Of a stretch of DNA of 39,256 nucleotides, positions 17,727 through 29,678 are shown in pieces; positions within the stretch are counted from its first letter, which is position 1; the number at the start of each line of letters is the position of its first letter. Position numbers and translations under genes: made by a program. Under the pieces are notes generated by a model. That model saw nothing but the letters and a program-made list of their open reading frames with translations. It made no database searches and had not been told where the DNA came from. The DNA is from Allobosea sp. Its GTDB lineage: Bacteria > Pseudomonadota > Alphaproteobacteria > Rhizobiales > Beijerinckiaceae. Location: positions 1 to 39,256 of the forward strand of contig NZ_JAFKFX010000055.1 in assembly GCF_017308075.1 (NCBI RefSeq), given 5' to 3'.

Positions 17727-18752
17727 ATGAACAACTGCCTTTTCCTGCGCGCACTCTCTGGCGAAAAGACGACGATTCCACCGCTCTGGCTGATGCGCCA
17801 GGCCGGACGCTATCTGCCGGAATATCGCGAGGTCAGGAGCAAGGCCGGCGGTTTCCTCGAGCTCTGCTACAATCCCGCCTTCGCGACCGAAGTCACCTTG
17901 CAGCCGATCCGGCGCTTCGGCTTCGACGCGGCGATCCTGTTCTCGGACATCCTCGTCGTGCCGCATGCGCTCGGCCAGAAGGTCTGGTTCGCCGAAGGCG
18001 AGGGGCCGAAGCTGGAGGCGCTCGCCGACGCTGGCGATCTTGCGAAGCTTGACGAGGAGCTCAATCTGGAGCGGCTCGCGCCGGTGTTCGAGACGGTCGA
18101 GCGCGTCCGGGCGGCCCTGCCAGCCGAGACGGCGCTGATCGGCTTCTGCGGCGCGCCCTGGACCGTGGCGAGCTATATGCTCGCCGGCAAGGGGACGCCC
18201 GACCAGGCGCCGGCAAGGCTCGTCGCCTATAGCGACCCGGTCTTCCTCGACCGGCTGATCGAGCGGCTGATCGAGGCCTCGATCGTCTATCTCAACCGTC
18301 AGATCGATGCCGGCGCTCAGGTCGTGCAGGTCTTCGAGAGCTTCGCCAGCGCCCTGCCGCCAGGGCTGATCGAGAAGCTCTCCTTCACACCGCTGCGCCG
18401 GATCGTCGCCGGCGTGAAGGCGAAGCATCCGCAGGCCAAGGTGATCCTGTTCGCGCGCGGAGCCGGACCGCGGCTGGAAGGACTGGCGCAATCGAGCAGC
18501 GCCGACGGGATCGGGCTCGACTGGGGCGTCGATCCGCGCTGGGCCGCGGCGACGCTCAATCCGGAGGTGACGCTGCAGGGCAATCTCGACCCGCTGGCGC
18601 TGATCGCCGGTGGCGAGGCGCTGCGGCATGATGTTGCGGCGATCCGCGAGGCGATGTCGGAGCGGCCCTTTATCTTCAATCTCGGCCATGGCATCCAGCC
18701 CCAGACCCCGGTCGCTCATGTCGAGCAGCTGGTGAAGCTGGTTCGTTCGTAA
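17727..18752 (+). CDS. hemE: Uroporphyrinogen decarboxylase
   Basis: HemE decarboxylates the four acetate side chains of uroporphyrinogen III to give coproporphyrinogen III. The 341-residue protein carries the two family signatures, PPLWLMRQAGRYLPEYREVR near residue 22 and GFCGAPWTVASYMLAG near 140, plus FSDILVVPHALGQ and the C-terminal FNLGHGIQP. It is cytoplasmic. It is the first gene right of the origin region and is followed after 12 bases by hemJ, the same pathway. Confidence 0.98.
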   Translation: MNNCLFLRALSGEKTTIPPLWLMRQAGRYLPEYREVRSKAGGFLELCYNPAFATEVTLQPIRRFGFDAAILFSDILVVPHALGQKVWFAEGEGPKLEALADAGDLAKLDEELNLERLAPVFETVERVRAALPAETALIGFCGAPWTVASYMLAGKGTPDQAPARLVAYSDPVFLDRLIERLIEASIVYLNRQIDAGAQVVQVFESFASALPPGLIEKLSFTPLRRIVAGVKAKHPQAKVILFARGAGPRLEGLAQSSSADGIGLDWGVDPRWAAATLNPEVTLQGNLDPLALIAGGEALRHDVAAIREAMSERPFIFNLGHGIQPQTPVAHVEQLVKLVRS

Positions 18753-18764
18753 GGGTTAGCCGCC

Positions 18765-19190
18765 GTGAGCTATGAGTGGATCAAAGCCCTCCATGTGATC
18801 GCGATCATCGCCTGGATGGCGGGCATGCTCTATCTGCCGCGCCTGATGGTCTACCATGCCGAGGCGCAGATCGGCTCGATCCAGTCAGAGACCTTCAAGA
18901 TCATGGAAAGGCGGTTGCTGAAGGGCATCATCAACCCGTCGATGACGCTGGCCTGGATCCTCGGCCTCTACCTCGCCTGGAGCGGCTTCGCCTTCAAGGG
19001 CGGCTGGCTGCACGGCAAGATCCTGCTCGCTCTGGTGATGTCCGGCATCCATGGCTACCTGGTGGGCCGGGTCCGCGCCTTCGCGCAGGACCGCAACGAC
19101 AAGTCGGCGCGCTTCTACCGGATCCTCAACGAGGTGCCGGCGGTGATCATGGTGGTGATCGTCGTCCTGGTGATCGTCAAACCGTTCTGA
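18765..19190 (+). CDS. hemJ: Protoporphyrinogen IX oxidase HemJ (heme-dependent membrane type)
   Basis: HemJ oxidises protoporphyrinogen IX to protoporphyrin IX in bacteria lacking HemG/HemY. The 141-residue protein has four predicted membrane helices. The conserved first helix WIKALHVIAIIAWMAGMLYLPRL contains the heme-ligand type His, and the end of the protein is VIMVVIVVLVIVKPF. Length fits the family. The start is GTG at 18765, 12 bases after the hemE stop, so it is probably cotranscribed with hemE. Confidence 0.95.
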   Translation: MSYEWIKALHVIAIIAWMAGMLYLPRLMVYHAEAQIGSIQSETFKIMERRLLKGIINPSMTLAWILGLYLAWSGFAFKGGWLHGKILLALVMSGIHGYLVGRVRAFAQDRNDKSARFYRILNEVPAVIMVVIVVLVIVKPF

Positions 19191-19417
19191 GGCGGGATTT
19201 GCGGTTTCCCGCTTGAGCGACGCTGGGAAAGCAGCTATCAGAAGTTGCGCTTCCTGTTTGCGTCCTTCCTCTCGTCGACGGCTCGTGCCACGACTGCTCC
19301 CGCAGGCGACCACGACATCCCGACATGTGGGCCATCCGCCCCATCCCGTCGATCCCCTCCTCTGCCTCCGCCCGAGGCTCCCCGCCCGGGCCGTTAACAC
19401 CCAGACCCAGGTGCCCC

Positions 19418-20683
19418 ATGCGGGAAATCAAGCTCCACGAACTCAAGGTCAAAACGCCGACCGAATTGCTGGCCTTCGCCGAAGGCATGGAAGTCGAGAA
19501 TGCGAGCACGATGCGCAAGCAGGAGCTCATGTTCGCGATCCTGAAGCAGCTGGCGGCGAAGGAGACCGAAATCCTCGGCGAAGGCGTCGTCGAGGTGCTG
19601 CAGGATGGCTTCGGCTTCCTGCGTTCTTCCGATTCGAACTACCTGCCCGGCCCGGACGACATCTATGTCTCGCCCTCGCAGATCCGGAAATTCGGCCTGC
19701 GCACCGGTGACACGGTCGAAGGCCCGATCCGGGGACCCAAGGATGGCGAGCGCTATTTCGCCCTGCTCAAGGTCAACACGATCAATTTCGAAGACCCCGA
19801 GAAGATCCGGCACAAGATCCATTTCGATAATCTGACACCGCTCTATCCGGATGAGCGGCTCAAGCTCGAAGTGCAGGATCCGACCAAGAAGGATTTCTCG
19901 CCGCGCGTCATCGACATTGTCGCGCCGATCGGCAAGGGCCAGCGCGCCTTGATCGTGGCGCCGCCGCGCACCGGCAAGACCGTGCTGCTGCAGAACATCG
20001 CGCAGTCGATCACCACCAATCATCCCGAGTGCTATCTGATCGTCCTCCTGATCGACGAGCGGCCCGAGGAAGTCACCGACATGCAGCGCTCGGTGAAGGG
20101 CGAGGTGGTGTCCTCGACCTTCGACGAGCCGGCGACCCGGCACGTCCAGGTCGCCGAGATGGTGATCGAAAAGGCCAAGCGTCTGGTCGAGCATGGCCGC
20201 GACGTCGTCATCCTGCTCGATTCGATCACACGCCTCGGCCGCGCCTACAACACCGTCGTGCCGTCCTCCGGCAAGGTGCTGACCGGCGGTGTCGACGCCA
20301 ATGCGCTGCAGCGCCCGAAGCGCTTCTTCGGCGCGGCCCGCAATATCGAGGAAGGTGGCTCGCTGACCATCGTCGCGACCGCGCTGATCGATACCGGCAG
20401 CCGCATGGACGAAGTCATCTTCGAGGAGTTCAAGGGCACCGGTAACTCGGAGATCGTGCTCGACCGCAAGGTGGCGGACAAGCGCATCTTCCCTGCGATC
20501 GACATCCTCAAGTCGGGCACCCGCAAGGAAGAGCTCATCACGCCGCGCTCGGACCTGCAGAAGACCTATGTGCTGCGCCGCATCCTCAACCCGATGGGCC
20601 CGCAGGACGCGATCGAGTTCCTGATCGACAAGCTGCGCCAGACCAAGCAGAACTCCGAGTTCTTCGACTCGATGAACACCTGA
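19418..20683 (+). CDS. rho: Transcription termination factor Rho
   Basis: Rho is a hexameric RNA helicase that releases RNA from polymerase. The 421-residue protein has the N-terminal Rho_N part ([20 protein letters not shown]) and the RNA-binding cold-shock-like fold with [14 protein letters not shown]. It then has the Walker A motif [14 protein letters not shown] near 184 and Walker [18 protein letters not shown] near 265. I use [10 protein letters not shown] at 19418, the conserved start; an in-frame extension into the leader looks non-conserved. The 227-base leader after hemJ holds no gene I can support. A terminator follows. Confidence 0.98.
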   Translation: MREIKLHELKVKTPTELLAFAEGMEVENASTMRKQELMFAILKQLAAKETEILGEGVVEVLQDGFGFLRSSDSNYLPGPDDIYVSPSQIRKFGLRTGDTVEGPIRGPKDGERYFALLKVNTINFEDPEKIRHKIHFDNLTPLYPDERLKLEVQDPTKKDFSPRVIDIVAPIGKGQRALIVAPPRTGKTVLLQNIAQSITTNHPECYLIVLLIDERPEEVTDMQRSVKGEVVSSTFDEPATRHVQVAEMVIEKAKRLVEHGRDVVILLDSITRLGRAYNTVVPSSGKVLTGGVDANALQRPKRFFGAARNIEEGGSLTIVATALIDTGSRMDEVIFEEFKGTGNSEIVLDRKVADKRIFPAIDILKSGTRKEELITPRSDLQKTYVLRRILNPMGPQDAIEFLIDKLRQTKQNSEFFDSMNT

Positions 20684-20712
20684 GCGGCGATCATCGCCGC
20701 AGCGAAATGCAG

Positions 20713-20742
20713 AGGCCCCGGCGCGAAGCCGGGGCCTTTTTC
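20713..20742 (+). terminator. Intrinsic terminator after rho
   Basis: AGGCCCCGGC (20713-20722) pairs with GCCGGGGCCT (20728-20737) around a GCGAA loop and continues into TTTTC. It lies between convergent rho and the DUF255 gene. Confidence 0.9.
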
Positions 20743-20764
20743 GTGAGCGACGTCCGGTCGAAGA

Positions 20765-22769
<2,005 letters not shown>

Positions 22770-22830
22770 GGGCGGGCTTCCGAGACGGAGCCGGCCAGGC
22801 TTATGGGATAGGCCGGCGGAGGAGCACGGT

Positions 22831-24141
22831 ATGACTGGAGCAGCCTATCCGACGATCGTGGCGCTGTCCTCTGCCGCCGGCCGAGCCGGCGTCGCCGTGG
22901 TGCGGGTCTCGGGCAGTCAGGTCCGATTCGTTCTCGAAACGATTCTGGGAACGCTGCCGAGACCGCGGCTGGCGACGCTCTCCGCCCTGCGCGACCGCGA
23001 TGGCGAGGTGATCGATCAGGGGCTCGCGCTCTACTTTCCGGGGCCTAAGAGCTTCACCGGCGAGGATGTCGCTGAGTTCCAGGTGCACGGCTCGCGGGCA
23101 GTGCTGTCGCGGCTGCTGAAGACTCTCACCGCCCTGCCCGGTCTACGGCTCGCGGAGCCCGGCGAGTTCACAAGGCGTGCCTTCGAGGCCGGAAAGCTCG
23201 ATCTCGCCGCCGTCGAGGGCCTGGCCGATCTGATCGATTCGGAGACGGAATGGCAGCGCCGTCAGGCACTGCGCCAGATGGAAGGCGCGCTCGGCATCGC
23301 CGCGGCCGAATGGCGTGCCGCGCTGATCAAGGCGATGATGCTGCTCGAGGCGGAGATCGATTTTGCCGATGAGGGCGATGTTTCGGGGCCGCTGATCGCG
23401 GAGGCCGTCGGCATTGCGCGGACGGTACTACCGAGCCTTCAATCCGCGCTGGGCAGCTTCAGGGCCGGCGAGCGGGTGCGCGAGGGCTTCGTCGTCGTGC
23501 TGGCCGGGCCACCCAATGCCGGAAAGTCGAGCCTGCTCAATGCGCTGGCGCGCCGCGACGTCGCCATCGTCTCGCCGATCGCCGGCACGACCCGCGATGC
23601 GATCGAGGTCCGGCTCGATCTCGACGGCATTCCCGTCCTGCTGGTCGATACGGCTGGCCTGCGTGAGAGCGCCGACGAGATCGAAGCGGAGGGCGTGCGG
23701 CGGGCGCTGCAGCGCGTTGCCGATGCCGATCTCACCCTGAACCTTCGGGCAATCGATTCGGATCCGGTATCATTGCCCGCGGGCGCATCGAGCCTGGCGA
23801 TCGCCACCAAGATCGATCTGCCGGGGCGACAGGTTCCGGGCGAGGTCGGCGTCTCCGCGCAGAGCGGTGCCGGGCTGGGCGAACTGATCGCCCTGATCGG
23901 CGCGCGCTTGCGTGAAATGGCCAGCCCGGAACCGGCACTGCTGACGCGCGAAAGGCAGCGGATCGCCGTCGGTGAAGCGGTTGCCGCGATCCTCCGTGCC
24001 GAGGCGCTCGATCAAGGTCAGCCCGAACTGATCGCCGAGGAATTACGGCTAGCGGCACGAGCCCTGGAGCGGCTGGTCGGGCGGATCGATGTCGAGGACG
24101 TGCTCGACAGCCTGTTCTCCGGCTTCTGCATCGGCAAATAG
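22831..24141 (+). CDS. mnmE: tRNA uridine-5-carboxymethylaminomethyl(34) synthesis GTPase MnmE
   Basis: MnmE works with MnmG to modify U34 of tRNAs. The 436-residue protein has the N-terminal folate-binding domain ([21 protein letters not shown]), helical parts and an inserted G domain. The G domain shows [14 protein letters not shown] (G1), AGTTRD (G2) and DTAGL (G3). The C-terminal FCIGK has the catalytic cysteine. The G4 motif reads TKID instead of the common NKxD. The ATG at 22831 is set by GGAGGAG ten bases upstream. A GCCGGCC/GGCCGGC inverted repeat (22790-22817) lies in the short leader, which is shared divergently with the DUF255 gene. Confidence 0.97.
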   Translation: MTGAAYPTIVALSSAAGRAGVAVVRVSGSQVRFVLETILGTLPRPRLATLSALRDRDGEVIDQGLALYFPGPKSFTGEDVAEFQVHGSRAVLSRLLKTLTALPGLRLAEPGEFTRRAFEAGKLDLAAVEGLADLIDSETEWQRRQALRQMEGALGIAAAEWRAALIKAMMLLEAEIDFADEGDVSGPLIAEAVGIARTVLPSLQSALGSFRAGERVREGFVVVLAGPPNAGKSSLLNALARRDVAIVSPIAGTTRDAIEVRLDLDGIPVLLVDTAGLRESADEIEAEGVRRALQRVADADLTLNLRAIDSDPVSLPAGASSLAIATKIDLPGRQVPGEVGVSAQSGAGLGELIALIGARLREMASPEPALLTRERQRIAVGEAVAAILRAEALDQGQPELIAEELRLAARALERLVGRIDVEDVLDSLFSGFCIGK

Positions 24142-24160
24142 ATCGCGCACCATGCGCGAT
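24142..24160 (+). terminator. Weak hairpin after mnmE
   Basis: ATCGCGCA-CCA-TGCGCGAT starts at the base after the mnmE stop. The 8-bp stem is perfect, but only TTTC follows, so it is more likely an RNA 3'-end or pause structure than a full terminator. Confidence 0.3.
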
Positions 24161-24230
24161 TTCAGATGGCGAGGCCGCGATCACCGGTGTTTTCATTGAC
24201 CGCGCCGATCGGCTTGGCTAGCGAAGAAGC

Positions 24231-26123
24231 ATGTCTGACAGCATCGGAACGACGCATTACGACGTGATCGTCGTCGGCGGTGGCCATGCCGGGGCGGAAG
24301 CCGCCGCCGCGGCCGCTCGGCTCGGCGCGCGCACGGCCCTGCTCACCCACAAGCTCGCCACCATCGGGGTGATGTCCTGCAATCCGGCGATCGGCGGGCT
24401 CGGCAAAGGCCATCTCGTCCGCGAGATCGACGCGCTCGACGGCATCATGGCGCGCTGTGCCGACCAGGGCGGCATCCAGTTCCGCATGCTCAACCGGCGC
24501 AAGGGCCCGGCGGTGCGCGGGCCGCGGGCCCAGGCCGACCGGAAGCTCTATCGCGAGGCGGTGCAGGCGGCGCTCGCCGGTTGTTCCGGACTCGATCTGA
24601 TCGAGGGCGAAGCCTTCGATCTCGATGTCGCCGACGGTCAGGTTCGTGGGGTAGTGCTCAGCGATGGGCGTCGATTCGGTTGCGGAACGGTCGTACTGAC
24701 CACTGGCACCTTCCTGCGCGGCCTTGTCCATATCGGCGAGAAGAAGATCGCGGCGGGGCGGGTCGACGAGGCGCCTTCGGTCGGGCTTTCGCTCACCCTG
24801 GAGCGCTACGGCTTCCCGCTGGGCCGCCTGAAGACCGGGACGCCGCCGCGGCTCGATGGCCGCACGATCGACTGGGGGGCGCTGGACATGCAGGCCGGCG
24901 ATAACCCGCCGGAGCCGTTCTCGGCGCTGACGGCGGCGATCACCACGCCGCAGATCGCCTGCGGCATCACCCGAACCACGCTCGCGACCCATGAGCTGAT
25001 CCGCGCCAATCTGCATCGTGCGCCGATGTTCTCCGGGCAGATCGAAGGCCGCGGCCCGCGCTATTGCCCGTCGATCGAGGATAAGGTCGGCCGCTTCGGC
25101 GACCGCGACGGCCATCAGGTCTTCCTCGAGCCGGAGGGGCTCGACGATCCGACGGTCTATCCGAACGGGATCTCGACCTCGCTGCCCGAGGACGTTCAAC
25201 TCGGACTGCTGAAGACCATCCCGGGGCTCGAGCGCACCAGGATGCTGCGGCCGGGCTATGCGATCGAATATGATTTCGTCGATCCGCGGGCCCTGACGGC
25301 TGGTCTCGAGACGCGCGCGATCCGTGGGCTTTTCCTCGCCGGTCAGATCAACGGCACGACAGGTTACGAGGAGGCTGCCGGCCAGGGCCTGGTGGCGGGT
25401 CTCAACGCTGCCCGGCGTGCCGGCGGCAGCGAACCGATCGTGCTCGACCGGTCCCAGTCCTATATCGGCGTGATGATCGACGATCTGGTGACGCGCGGCG
25501 TTACGGAGCCGTATCGGATGTTCACCTCGCGCGCCGAATTCCGGCTCTCGCTGCGGGTCGACAATGCCGATGAGCGCCTGACCGGGCTCGGAATCGCGCT
25601 CGGTCTGGTCGGTGCGACGCGGCGCGCCAGGTTCGAGATGCGCCAGAAGCAGATCGCGGGGCTGACAGGGCAGCTGAAGCAGCGTGTGTTGACGCCGTCC
25701 GAGGCAACAGCGGCCGGCCTGCAGGTCAATCGCGATGGGGTCAAGCGCAGCCTTTTCGAGATTCTCTCCTATCCTGGGATCGAGTTCGGCGCCCTGGCCA
25801 GGGCCTGGCCCGACCTCGCCGGCTATCCGGAGGATGTGACGATGCGCGTCAGCGCCGACGCGACCTATGCGGTCTATCTCGACCGGCAGTCGGCCGAGAT
25901 CGATTCCTATCAGCGCGATCAGGCGCTGAGCCTGCCGCAGGATCTCGATCTCGCCGGGATCTCCGGACTTTCCAATGAGTTGCGTACGAAGCTCGAAGCC
26001 GCGCAGCCCGCCAATCTGGCGCAGGCCGGCCGGATCGAAGGCATGACGCCGGCTGCGCTGACCTTACTGGCGGCGCATGCGCGGCGACGAAAGTCCGCAA
26101 CCGTTACCGCAGCGGAACCATGA
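24231..26123 (+). CDS. mnmG: tRNA uridine-5-carboxymethylaminomethyl(34) synthesis enzyme MnmG
   Basis: MnmG (GidA) is the FAD-dependent partner of MnmE. The 630-residue protein begins with the Rossmann motif [23 protein letters not shown]. It includes [36 protein letters not shown] and the C-terminal GARG-like signature region [25 protein letters not shown]. The C-terminal helical domain, which contacts MnmE, is complete. It follows mnmE after an 89-base gap, and its stop overlaps the rsmG start (ATGA). Confidence 0.98.
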   Translation: MSDSIGTTHYDVIVVGGGHAGAEAAAAAARLGARTALLTHKLATIGVMSCNPAIGGLGKGHLVREIDALDGIMARCADQGGIQFRMLNRRKGPAVRGPRAQADRKLYREAVQAALAGCSGLDLIEGEAFDLDVADGQVRGVVLSDGRRFGCGTVVLTTGTFLRGLVHIGEKKIAAGRVDEAPSVGLSLTLERYGFPLGRLKTGTPPRLDGRTIDWGALDMQAGDNPPEPFSALTAAITTPQIACGITRTTLATHELIRANLHRAPMFSGQIEGRGPRYCPSIEDKVGRFGDRDGHQVFLEPEGLDDPTVYPNGISTSLPEDVQLGLLKTIPGLERTRMLRPGYAIEYDFVDPRALTAGLETRAIRGLFLAGQINGTTGYEEAAGQGLVAGLNAARRAGGSEPIVLDRSQSYIGVMIDDLVTRGVTEPYRMFTSRAEFRLSLRVDNADERLTGLGIALGLVGATRRARFEMRQKQIAGLTGQLKQRVLTPSEATAAGLQVNRDGVKRSLFEILSYPGIEFGALARAWPDLAGYPEDVTMRVSADATYAVYLDRQSAEIDSYQRDQALSLPQDLDLAGISGLSNELRTKLEAAQPANLAQAGRIEGMTPAALTLLAAHARRRKSATVTAAEP

Positions 26124-26773
26124 CTGTGCGTACAGTTGATAACTCGGACCGTCTGCGCGGTTTGAGCTTGACTCCTGTTTCACGTGAAACAGAGGAGCGC
26201 CTCGCCATCCTCGTTGCCGAGCTCGAGCGCTGGCAGCGTGCCAAGAATCTGGTTTCGACTGCGACGCTTGACGAGGTCTGGACCCGGCACATCGCCGATT
26301 CGCTGCAGCTCTTCGACCATGCGCCCGAGGCCCGGCGCTGGCTCGATCTCGGTTCCGGCGGCGGCTTTCCTGGTCTGGTCCTTGGAATCCGACTGGCGGA
26401 AGTTGGCGGACATATCGATCTGGTCGAGAGCAACGCGCGCAAATGCGCCTTTCTGCGCCATGCGGCCAGGCTCACCGGCGCAGCGGTGACGGTTCATGCA
26501 GCCCGGATCGAGGATGCGATGCCGCAATTTCTCGGCAAGGTCGATGTGGTGACGGCGCGGGCGCTCGCATCTTTGCCGCTCCTGCTCGACTGGTGCAAAG
26601 AGCTGTTGAGAACCGGTGTGATCGGGGTCTTTCCGAAGGGACAACATCTAGATGCCGAATTGACCGAGGCTTCTAAATATTGGAAGATTCAGGCATCAAC
26701 GTTTCCTTCCGTTACGGATTCGGCGGCGCGTATCCTGGTGATCCGCAACGCTCAGAAGCGGACCGACTCATGA
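26120..26773 (+). CDS. rsmG: 16S rRNA (guanine527-N7)-methyltransferase RsmG
   Basis: RsmG (GidB) methylates G527 of 16S rRNA using S-adenosylmethionine. The 217-residue protein has the SAM loop [20 protein letters not shown] near residue 75, [20 protein letters not shown] and [18 protein letters not shown]. It overlaps mnmG and parA by four bases on each side (ATGA), so it is fully operonic. Codons 19-24, encoding VSRET, contain a perfect parS site, so this coding region also serves chromosome segregation. Confidence 0.97.
   Translation: MTVRTVDNSDRLRGLSLTPVSRETEERLAILVAELERWQRAKNLVSTATLDEVWTRHIADSLQLFDHAPEARRWLDLGSGGGFPGLVLGIRLAEVGGHIDLVESNARKCAFLRHAARLTGAAVTVHAARIEDAMPQFLGKVDVVTARALASLPLLLDWCKELLRTGVIGVFPKGQHLDAELTEASKYWKIQASTFPSVTDSAARILVIRNAQKRTDS
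26176..26191. other. parS: parS centromere site (perfect palindrome)
   Basis: TGTTTCACGTGAAACA is the exact canonical chromosomal parS sequence, a perfect 16-bp palindrome. It lies inside rsmG, about 0.6 kb upstream of parA and 8.6 kb from the putative origin. ParB loads here and spreads. Confidence 0.95.
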
Positions 26774-27600
26774 ACGACCTAGGCCCTCGGCCAAGCTCCG
26801 GCCGGCCTCGTGTTCTGGCCCTCGCCAATCAGAAGGGCGGCGTCGGCAAGACCACGACGGCAATCAATCTCGGCACCGCGCTGGCGGCGATCGGCGAGAA
26901 GGTGCTGATCATCGATCTCGACCCGCAGGGCAACGCCTCGACCGGGCTTGGCGTCGATCGCAAGAGCCGGCGCGCCTCGACCTATGACGTGCTGTGCGGC
27001 GATATCGGCCTTGGCGCCGCAATGCAGGCGACCGCCGTTCCCAATCTGTTCATTGCGCCCTCGACGCTCGATCTGCTCGGCGTCGAGCTGGAGATCGCCA
27101 GCGAGAAGGATCGGGTGCAGCGCCTGAAGAAGGCTGTCGACGAGCTCGAGCATGACCAGCGCTGCAATGACCTGACCTATATCCTGATCGACTGCCCGCC
27201 CTCGCTCAGCCTGATCACGATCAACGCGATGACGGCATCAGATGCTGTGCTGGTGCCGCTGCAATGCGAGTTCTTCGCCCTGGAAGGCCTCAGCCAGCTC
27301 CTGAAGACGGTCGAGCAGGTCCGTGCCGGCCTCAATCCGCGCCTGATCATCCAGGGCGTGGTGCTGACCATGTACGACCCGCGCAATAATCTCTCCGGCC
27401 AGGTCATGGCCGATGTCCGCGACTTCCTTGGCGACAAGGTCTACGAGACGGTGATCCCGCGCAATGTGCGGGTGTCCGAGGCGCCGTCCTATGGCAAGCC
27501 CGCGCTTCTCTATGATCTGCGCTGCGCCGGTTCGCAGGCTTATCTCAAGCTGGCCTCCGAAGTCATCAGGCGCGAGCGCAGTCTGCGCGCCGCCGCCTGA
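26770..27600 (+). CDS. parA: Chromosome partitioning ATPase ParA (Soj type)
   Basis: ParA is a DNA-binding ATPase whose gradient pulls ParB-parS complexes apart. The 276-residue protein has the deviant Walker A box LANQKGGVGKTTTAINLGTAL near residue 18, IIDLDPQGNASTGLG (A') and the Walker B region YILIDCPPSLSLITINAM. The absence of a long N-terminal helix-turn-helix places it in the chromosomal ParA/Soj group. The start ATG overlaps the rsmG stop by four bases; the frame is open further upstream inside rsmG, but that extension is not family-like. Confidence 0.97.
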   Translation: MNDLGPRPSSGRPRVLALANQKGGVGKTTTAINLGTALAAIGEKVLIIDLDPQGNASTGLGVDRKSRRASTYDVLCGDIGLGAAMQATAVPNLFIAPSTLDLLGVELEIASEKDRVQRLKKAVDELEHDQRCNDLTYILIDCPPSLSLITINAMTASDAVLVPLQCEFFALEGLSQLLKTVEQVRAGLNPRLIIQGVVLTMYDPRNNLSGQVMADVRDFLGDKVYETVIPRNVRVSEAPSYGKPALLYDLRCAGSQAYLKLASEVIRRERSLRAAA

Positions 27601-27635
27601 ATCCGAAAAGACGTAGAAAGTTCAAGAGGTTGACG

Positions 27636-28523
27636 ATGGCTGAGGAACAGGGACGCTCGCGTCTTGGCCGTGGTCTCGCCGCGCTTATCGGCGATGTCGG
27701 AGACGAGATCGGCGCGATGGAGCGGGCGCGGGGCCAGCGCAAGGTCCCGGTCGAGTTCCTGCGGCCGAGCGCCCGCAATCCGCGCCGCCTCTTCGACGAT
27801 GCCGAGCTCGACGACCTCACCGCCTCGGTGCGGGAGCGCGGCATCCTGCAGCCGATCATCGTGCGGGCCTTCCCGGGCATGCTCGACGCTTACGAGATCA
27901 TCGCCGGCGAACGGCGCTGGCGGGCGGCCCAGCGCGCCGGGCTGCACGAGGTTCCGGTCATCCAGGTCGAGGCCAATGACCGTGAGGCGCTGGAGATCGC
28001 GATCGTCGAGAATGTGCAGCGCGCCGATCTCAACGCGATCGAGGAGGCGGCGGGCTATGAGCGCCTGATCGCCGAATTCGACTATACCCAGAACGATCTC
28101 GCCAAGGTGATCGGCAAGAGCCGCAGCCATGTCGCCAATACGCTGCGGCTCAGCAAGCTGCCGGAGCCGGTGCGGCAAATGGTCAGCGAAGGCGCAGTTT
28201 CGGCGGGCCATGCCCGCGCCTTGCTCTCTGTTTCGGACCCGGAACAGGTCGCGAAGCGGATTGTCGAACAGGGACTGACGGTGCGCGATATCGAGCGGCT
28301 CGGTCAGGAGGAAGCGCGCGGCGAGACCAAGAGCGTCCCGCATGCTGCCGCAGCGCCAAGGCGGGAGAAGGATCCGGATACCCGAGCCGTCGAGAAGGCT
28401 CTGGAAGAGGCGCTGGGCCTGAGCGTTGCGATCAAGCACCGCGCCAATGGCGGCGGCGAGATGAAGATCGCCTACAAGACGCTGGAGCAGCTCGATGCGC
28501 TGTGTCGGCGGCTGAAGGCCTGA
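27636..28523 (+). CDS. parB: Chromosome partitioning protein ParB
   Basis: ParB binds parS and slides as a CTP-dependent clamp. The 295-residue protein has an N-terminal ParA-contact stretch (SRLGRGLAALIGD) and the CTPase core with IVRAFPGMLDAYEIIAGERRWRAAQRAG, where GERRWRA is the conserved CTP-binding motif. It then has ENVQRADLNAIEEA, the HTH region YTQNDLAKVIGKSRSHVANTLRLS and a C-terminal dimerisation part. The ATG at 27636 is preferred because AAGAGG lies six bases before it; a TTG two codons earlier is less likely. It is 35 bases after parA. Confidence 0.97.
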   Translation: MAEEQGRSRLGRGLAALIGDVGDEIGAMERARGQRKVPVEFLRPSARNPRRLFDDAELDDLTASVRERGILQPIIVRAFPGMLDAYEIIAGERRWRAAQRAGLHEVPVIQVEANDREALEIAIVENVQRADLNAIEEAAGYERLIAEFDYTQNDLAKVIGKSRSHVANTLRLSKLPEPVRQMVSEGAVSAGHARALLSVSDPEQVAKRIVEQGLTVRDIERLGQEEARGETKSVPHAAAAPRREKDPDTRAVEKALEEALGLSVAIKHRANGGGEMKIAYKTLEQLDALCRRLKA

Positions 28524-28525
28524 TC

Positions 28526-28638
28526 AGAGCATTTTTACAGCGAAGCGGGCTCCGGCTCGCTTGGTGAGATGCGCCATCTTCTTGATTTTGCAGCGGATCT
28601 TTCCAAATAGCGGAATCCGCTTTTCAGCCGAATGCTCT
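28526..28638. repeat. Interspersed inverted repeat (AGAGCAT type) after parB
   Basis: AGAGCAT at 28526-28532 and ATGCTCT at 28632-28638 are perfect inverted ends of an element about 113 bp long. The arms continue imperfectly (TTTTACAGCGAAGCGG against CCGCTTTTCAGCCGA). It fills the gap between convergent parB and holA and overlaps the holA stop codon. A half-copy lies near 35122-35158. It may act as a structured 3' end for both genes. Confidence 0.65.
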
Positions 28639-29662
28639 AGGCGCGGCCGGAGGACGCCATGCGCGTCAGCGTCCAGAGCGCCCGCATGGCCACGGGCCGG
28701 CTCATCTCGCCATCGCGACGCACCGCGACCATCGCGGCGCCGAGCACGGCGACGGCATCCTTCAGCTTGACGGCGTTCCAGGCGCCGAGGGCCGCTTCGG
28801 CCTGTGCCAGGCGAGGATAAGGCAGCCGCATGGCGGCAACCGCATCACGGGCGCTGCGGCCGCTGTCGAGCGCGAAGCGGGCCTTCATCAGGGCGAGTGC
28901 ATGGCGCAGCACCGCTCCGAGCAGCACGCCCATGTCGAGCCCCTCGCCGGTCAGCTTCGCGAGTGCCAGATCGAGCCCGGCAAAGCGGCCGGCGAAGACG
29001 GCATCGACAACGCTCGCCTGTTCCCGCTGCGCGGTATCGCCGACCACGGCCTCGACATGGGCGAGGCTGATGCCGGTGTCCTGGCCGGCATAGAGGATCA
29101 GCTTGTCGATCTCCTGCCGCGAGGTCTGGCGATCGCCGCCGAGCAGCCCGACCAGCGCCTCGCGCGTCGCCCGATCGATGGTCTTGCCGGCGCCACGCAC
29201 CATCTCGTCGACGATGCCGCCGAGATCGCGCGCCGCATCGCCATAACAGGGCACGGCGAGGGCGCTCCGGGCTTTCTCGCAAGCGGTTCGCAGCGGGTTG
29301 GAACGCTGCAGGTCGCCGGCCTCGACGATGACCACCGCATCCCTGGAGGGTGTCGCCAGCAACGGCTCGACCGCCGCCAGCAGAGGCTTGGAGGTCACGG
29401 AAACGCGGATGGCGCGCCGGCCGCCGAACAGGCCGATCGTGTTGGCCTCGTCGACCAGTTTGAGCGGATCTGCTGCGATGTCGTCGCCGCTCATCCGCAC
29501 CAGCTGGAAGGCATCCTGCGGATCGTCGACGCTGGTCCGCGCCAGCGCGGCCGCGCGCTCCGAGACGAGCCCGGCATCGGGACCGTAGAACAGGAAGAGC
29601 CGCCAGGCCGGATCCGGCCGCGCCAGCGTCCGGTCGGCTTCATGGGCCTTGATCGTCGCCAT
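28637..29662 (-). CDS. holA: DNA polymerase III delta subunit
   Basis: HolA (delta) opens the sliding clamp as part of the clamp loader. The 341-residue protein has the N-terminal region RLFLFYGPDAGLVSERAAALA, a degenerate P-loop-like fold, then RRAIRVSVTSKPLLAAVEPLL, VVIVEAGDLQRSNPLR and GDRQTSRQEIDKLILYAG. The C-terminal collar helices contain LRHALALMKARFALDSGR. Length is as expected. It is the last gene of leuS-lptE-holA, the same order as in E. coli. Confidence 0.95.
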   Translation of the reverse strand: MATIKAHEADRTLARPDPAWRLFLFYGPDAGLVSERAAALARTSVDDPQDAFQLVRMSGDDIAADPLKLVDEANTIGLFGGRRAIRVSVTSKPLLAAVEPLLATPSRDAVVIVEAGDLQRSNPLRTACEKARSALAVPCYGDAARDLGGIVDEMVRGAGKTIDRATREALVGLLGGDRQTSRQEIDKLILYAGQDTGISLAHVEAVVGDTAQREQASVVDAVFAGRFAGLDLALAKLTGEGLDMGVLLGAVLRHALALMKARFALDSGRSARDAVAAMRLPYPRLAQAEAALGAWNAVKLKDAVAVLGAAMVAVRRDGEMSRPVAMRALWTLTRMASSGRA

Positions 29663-29678
29663 GGCGGCCGGGCCGCCT

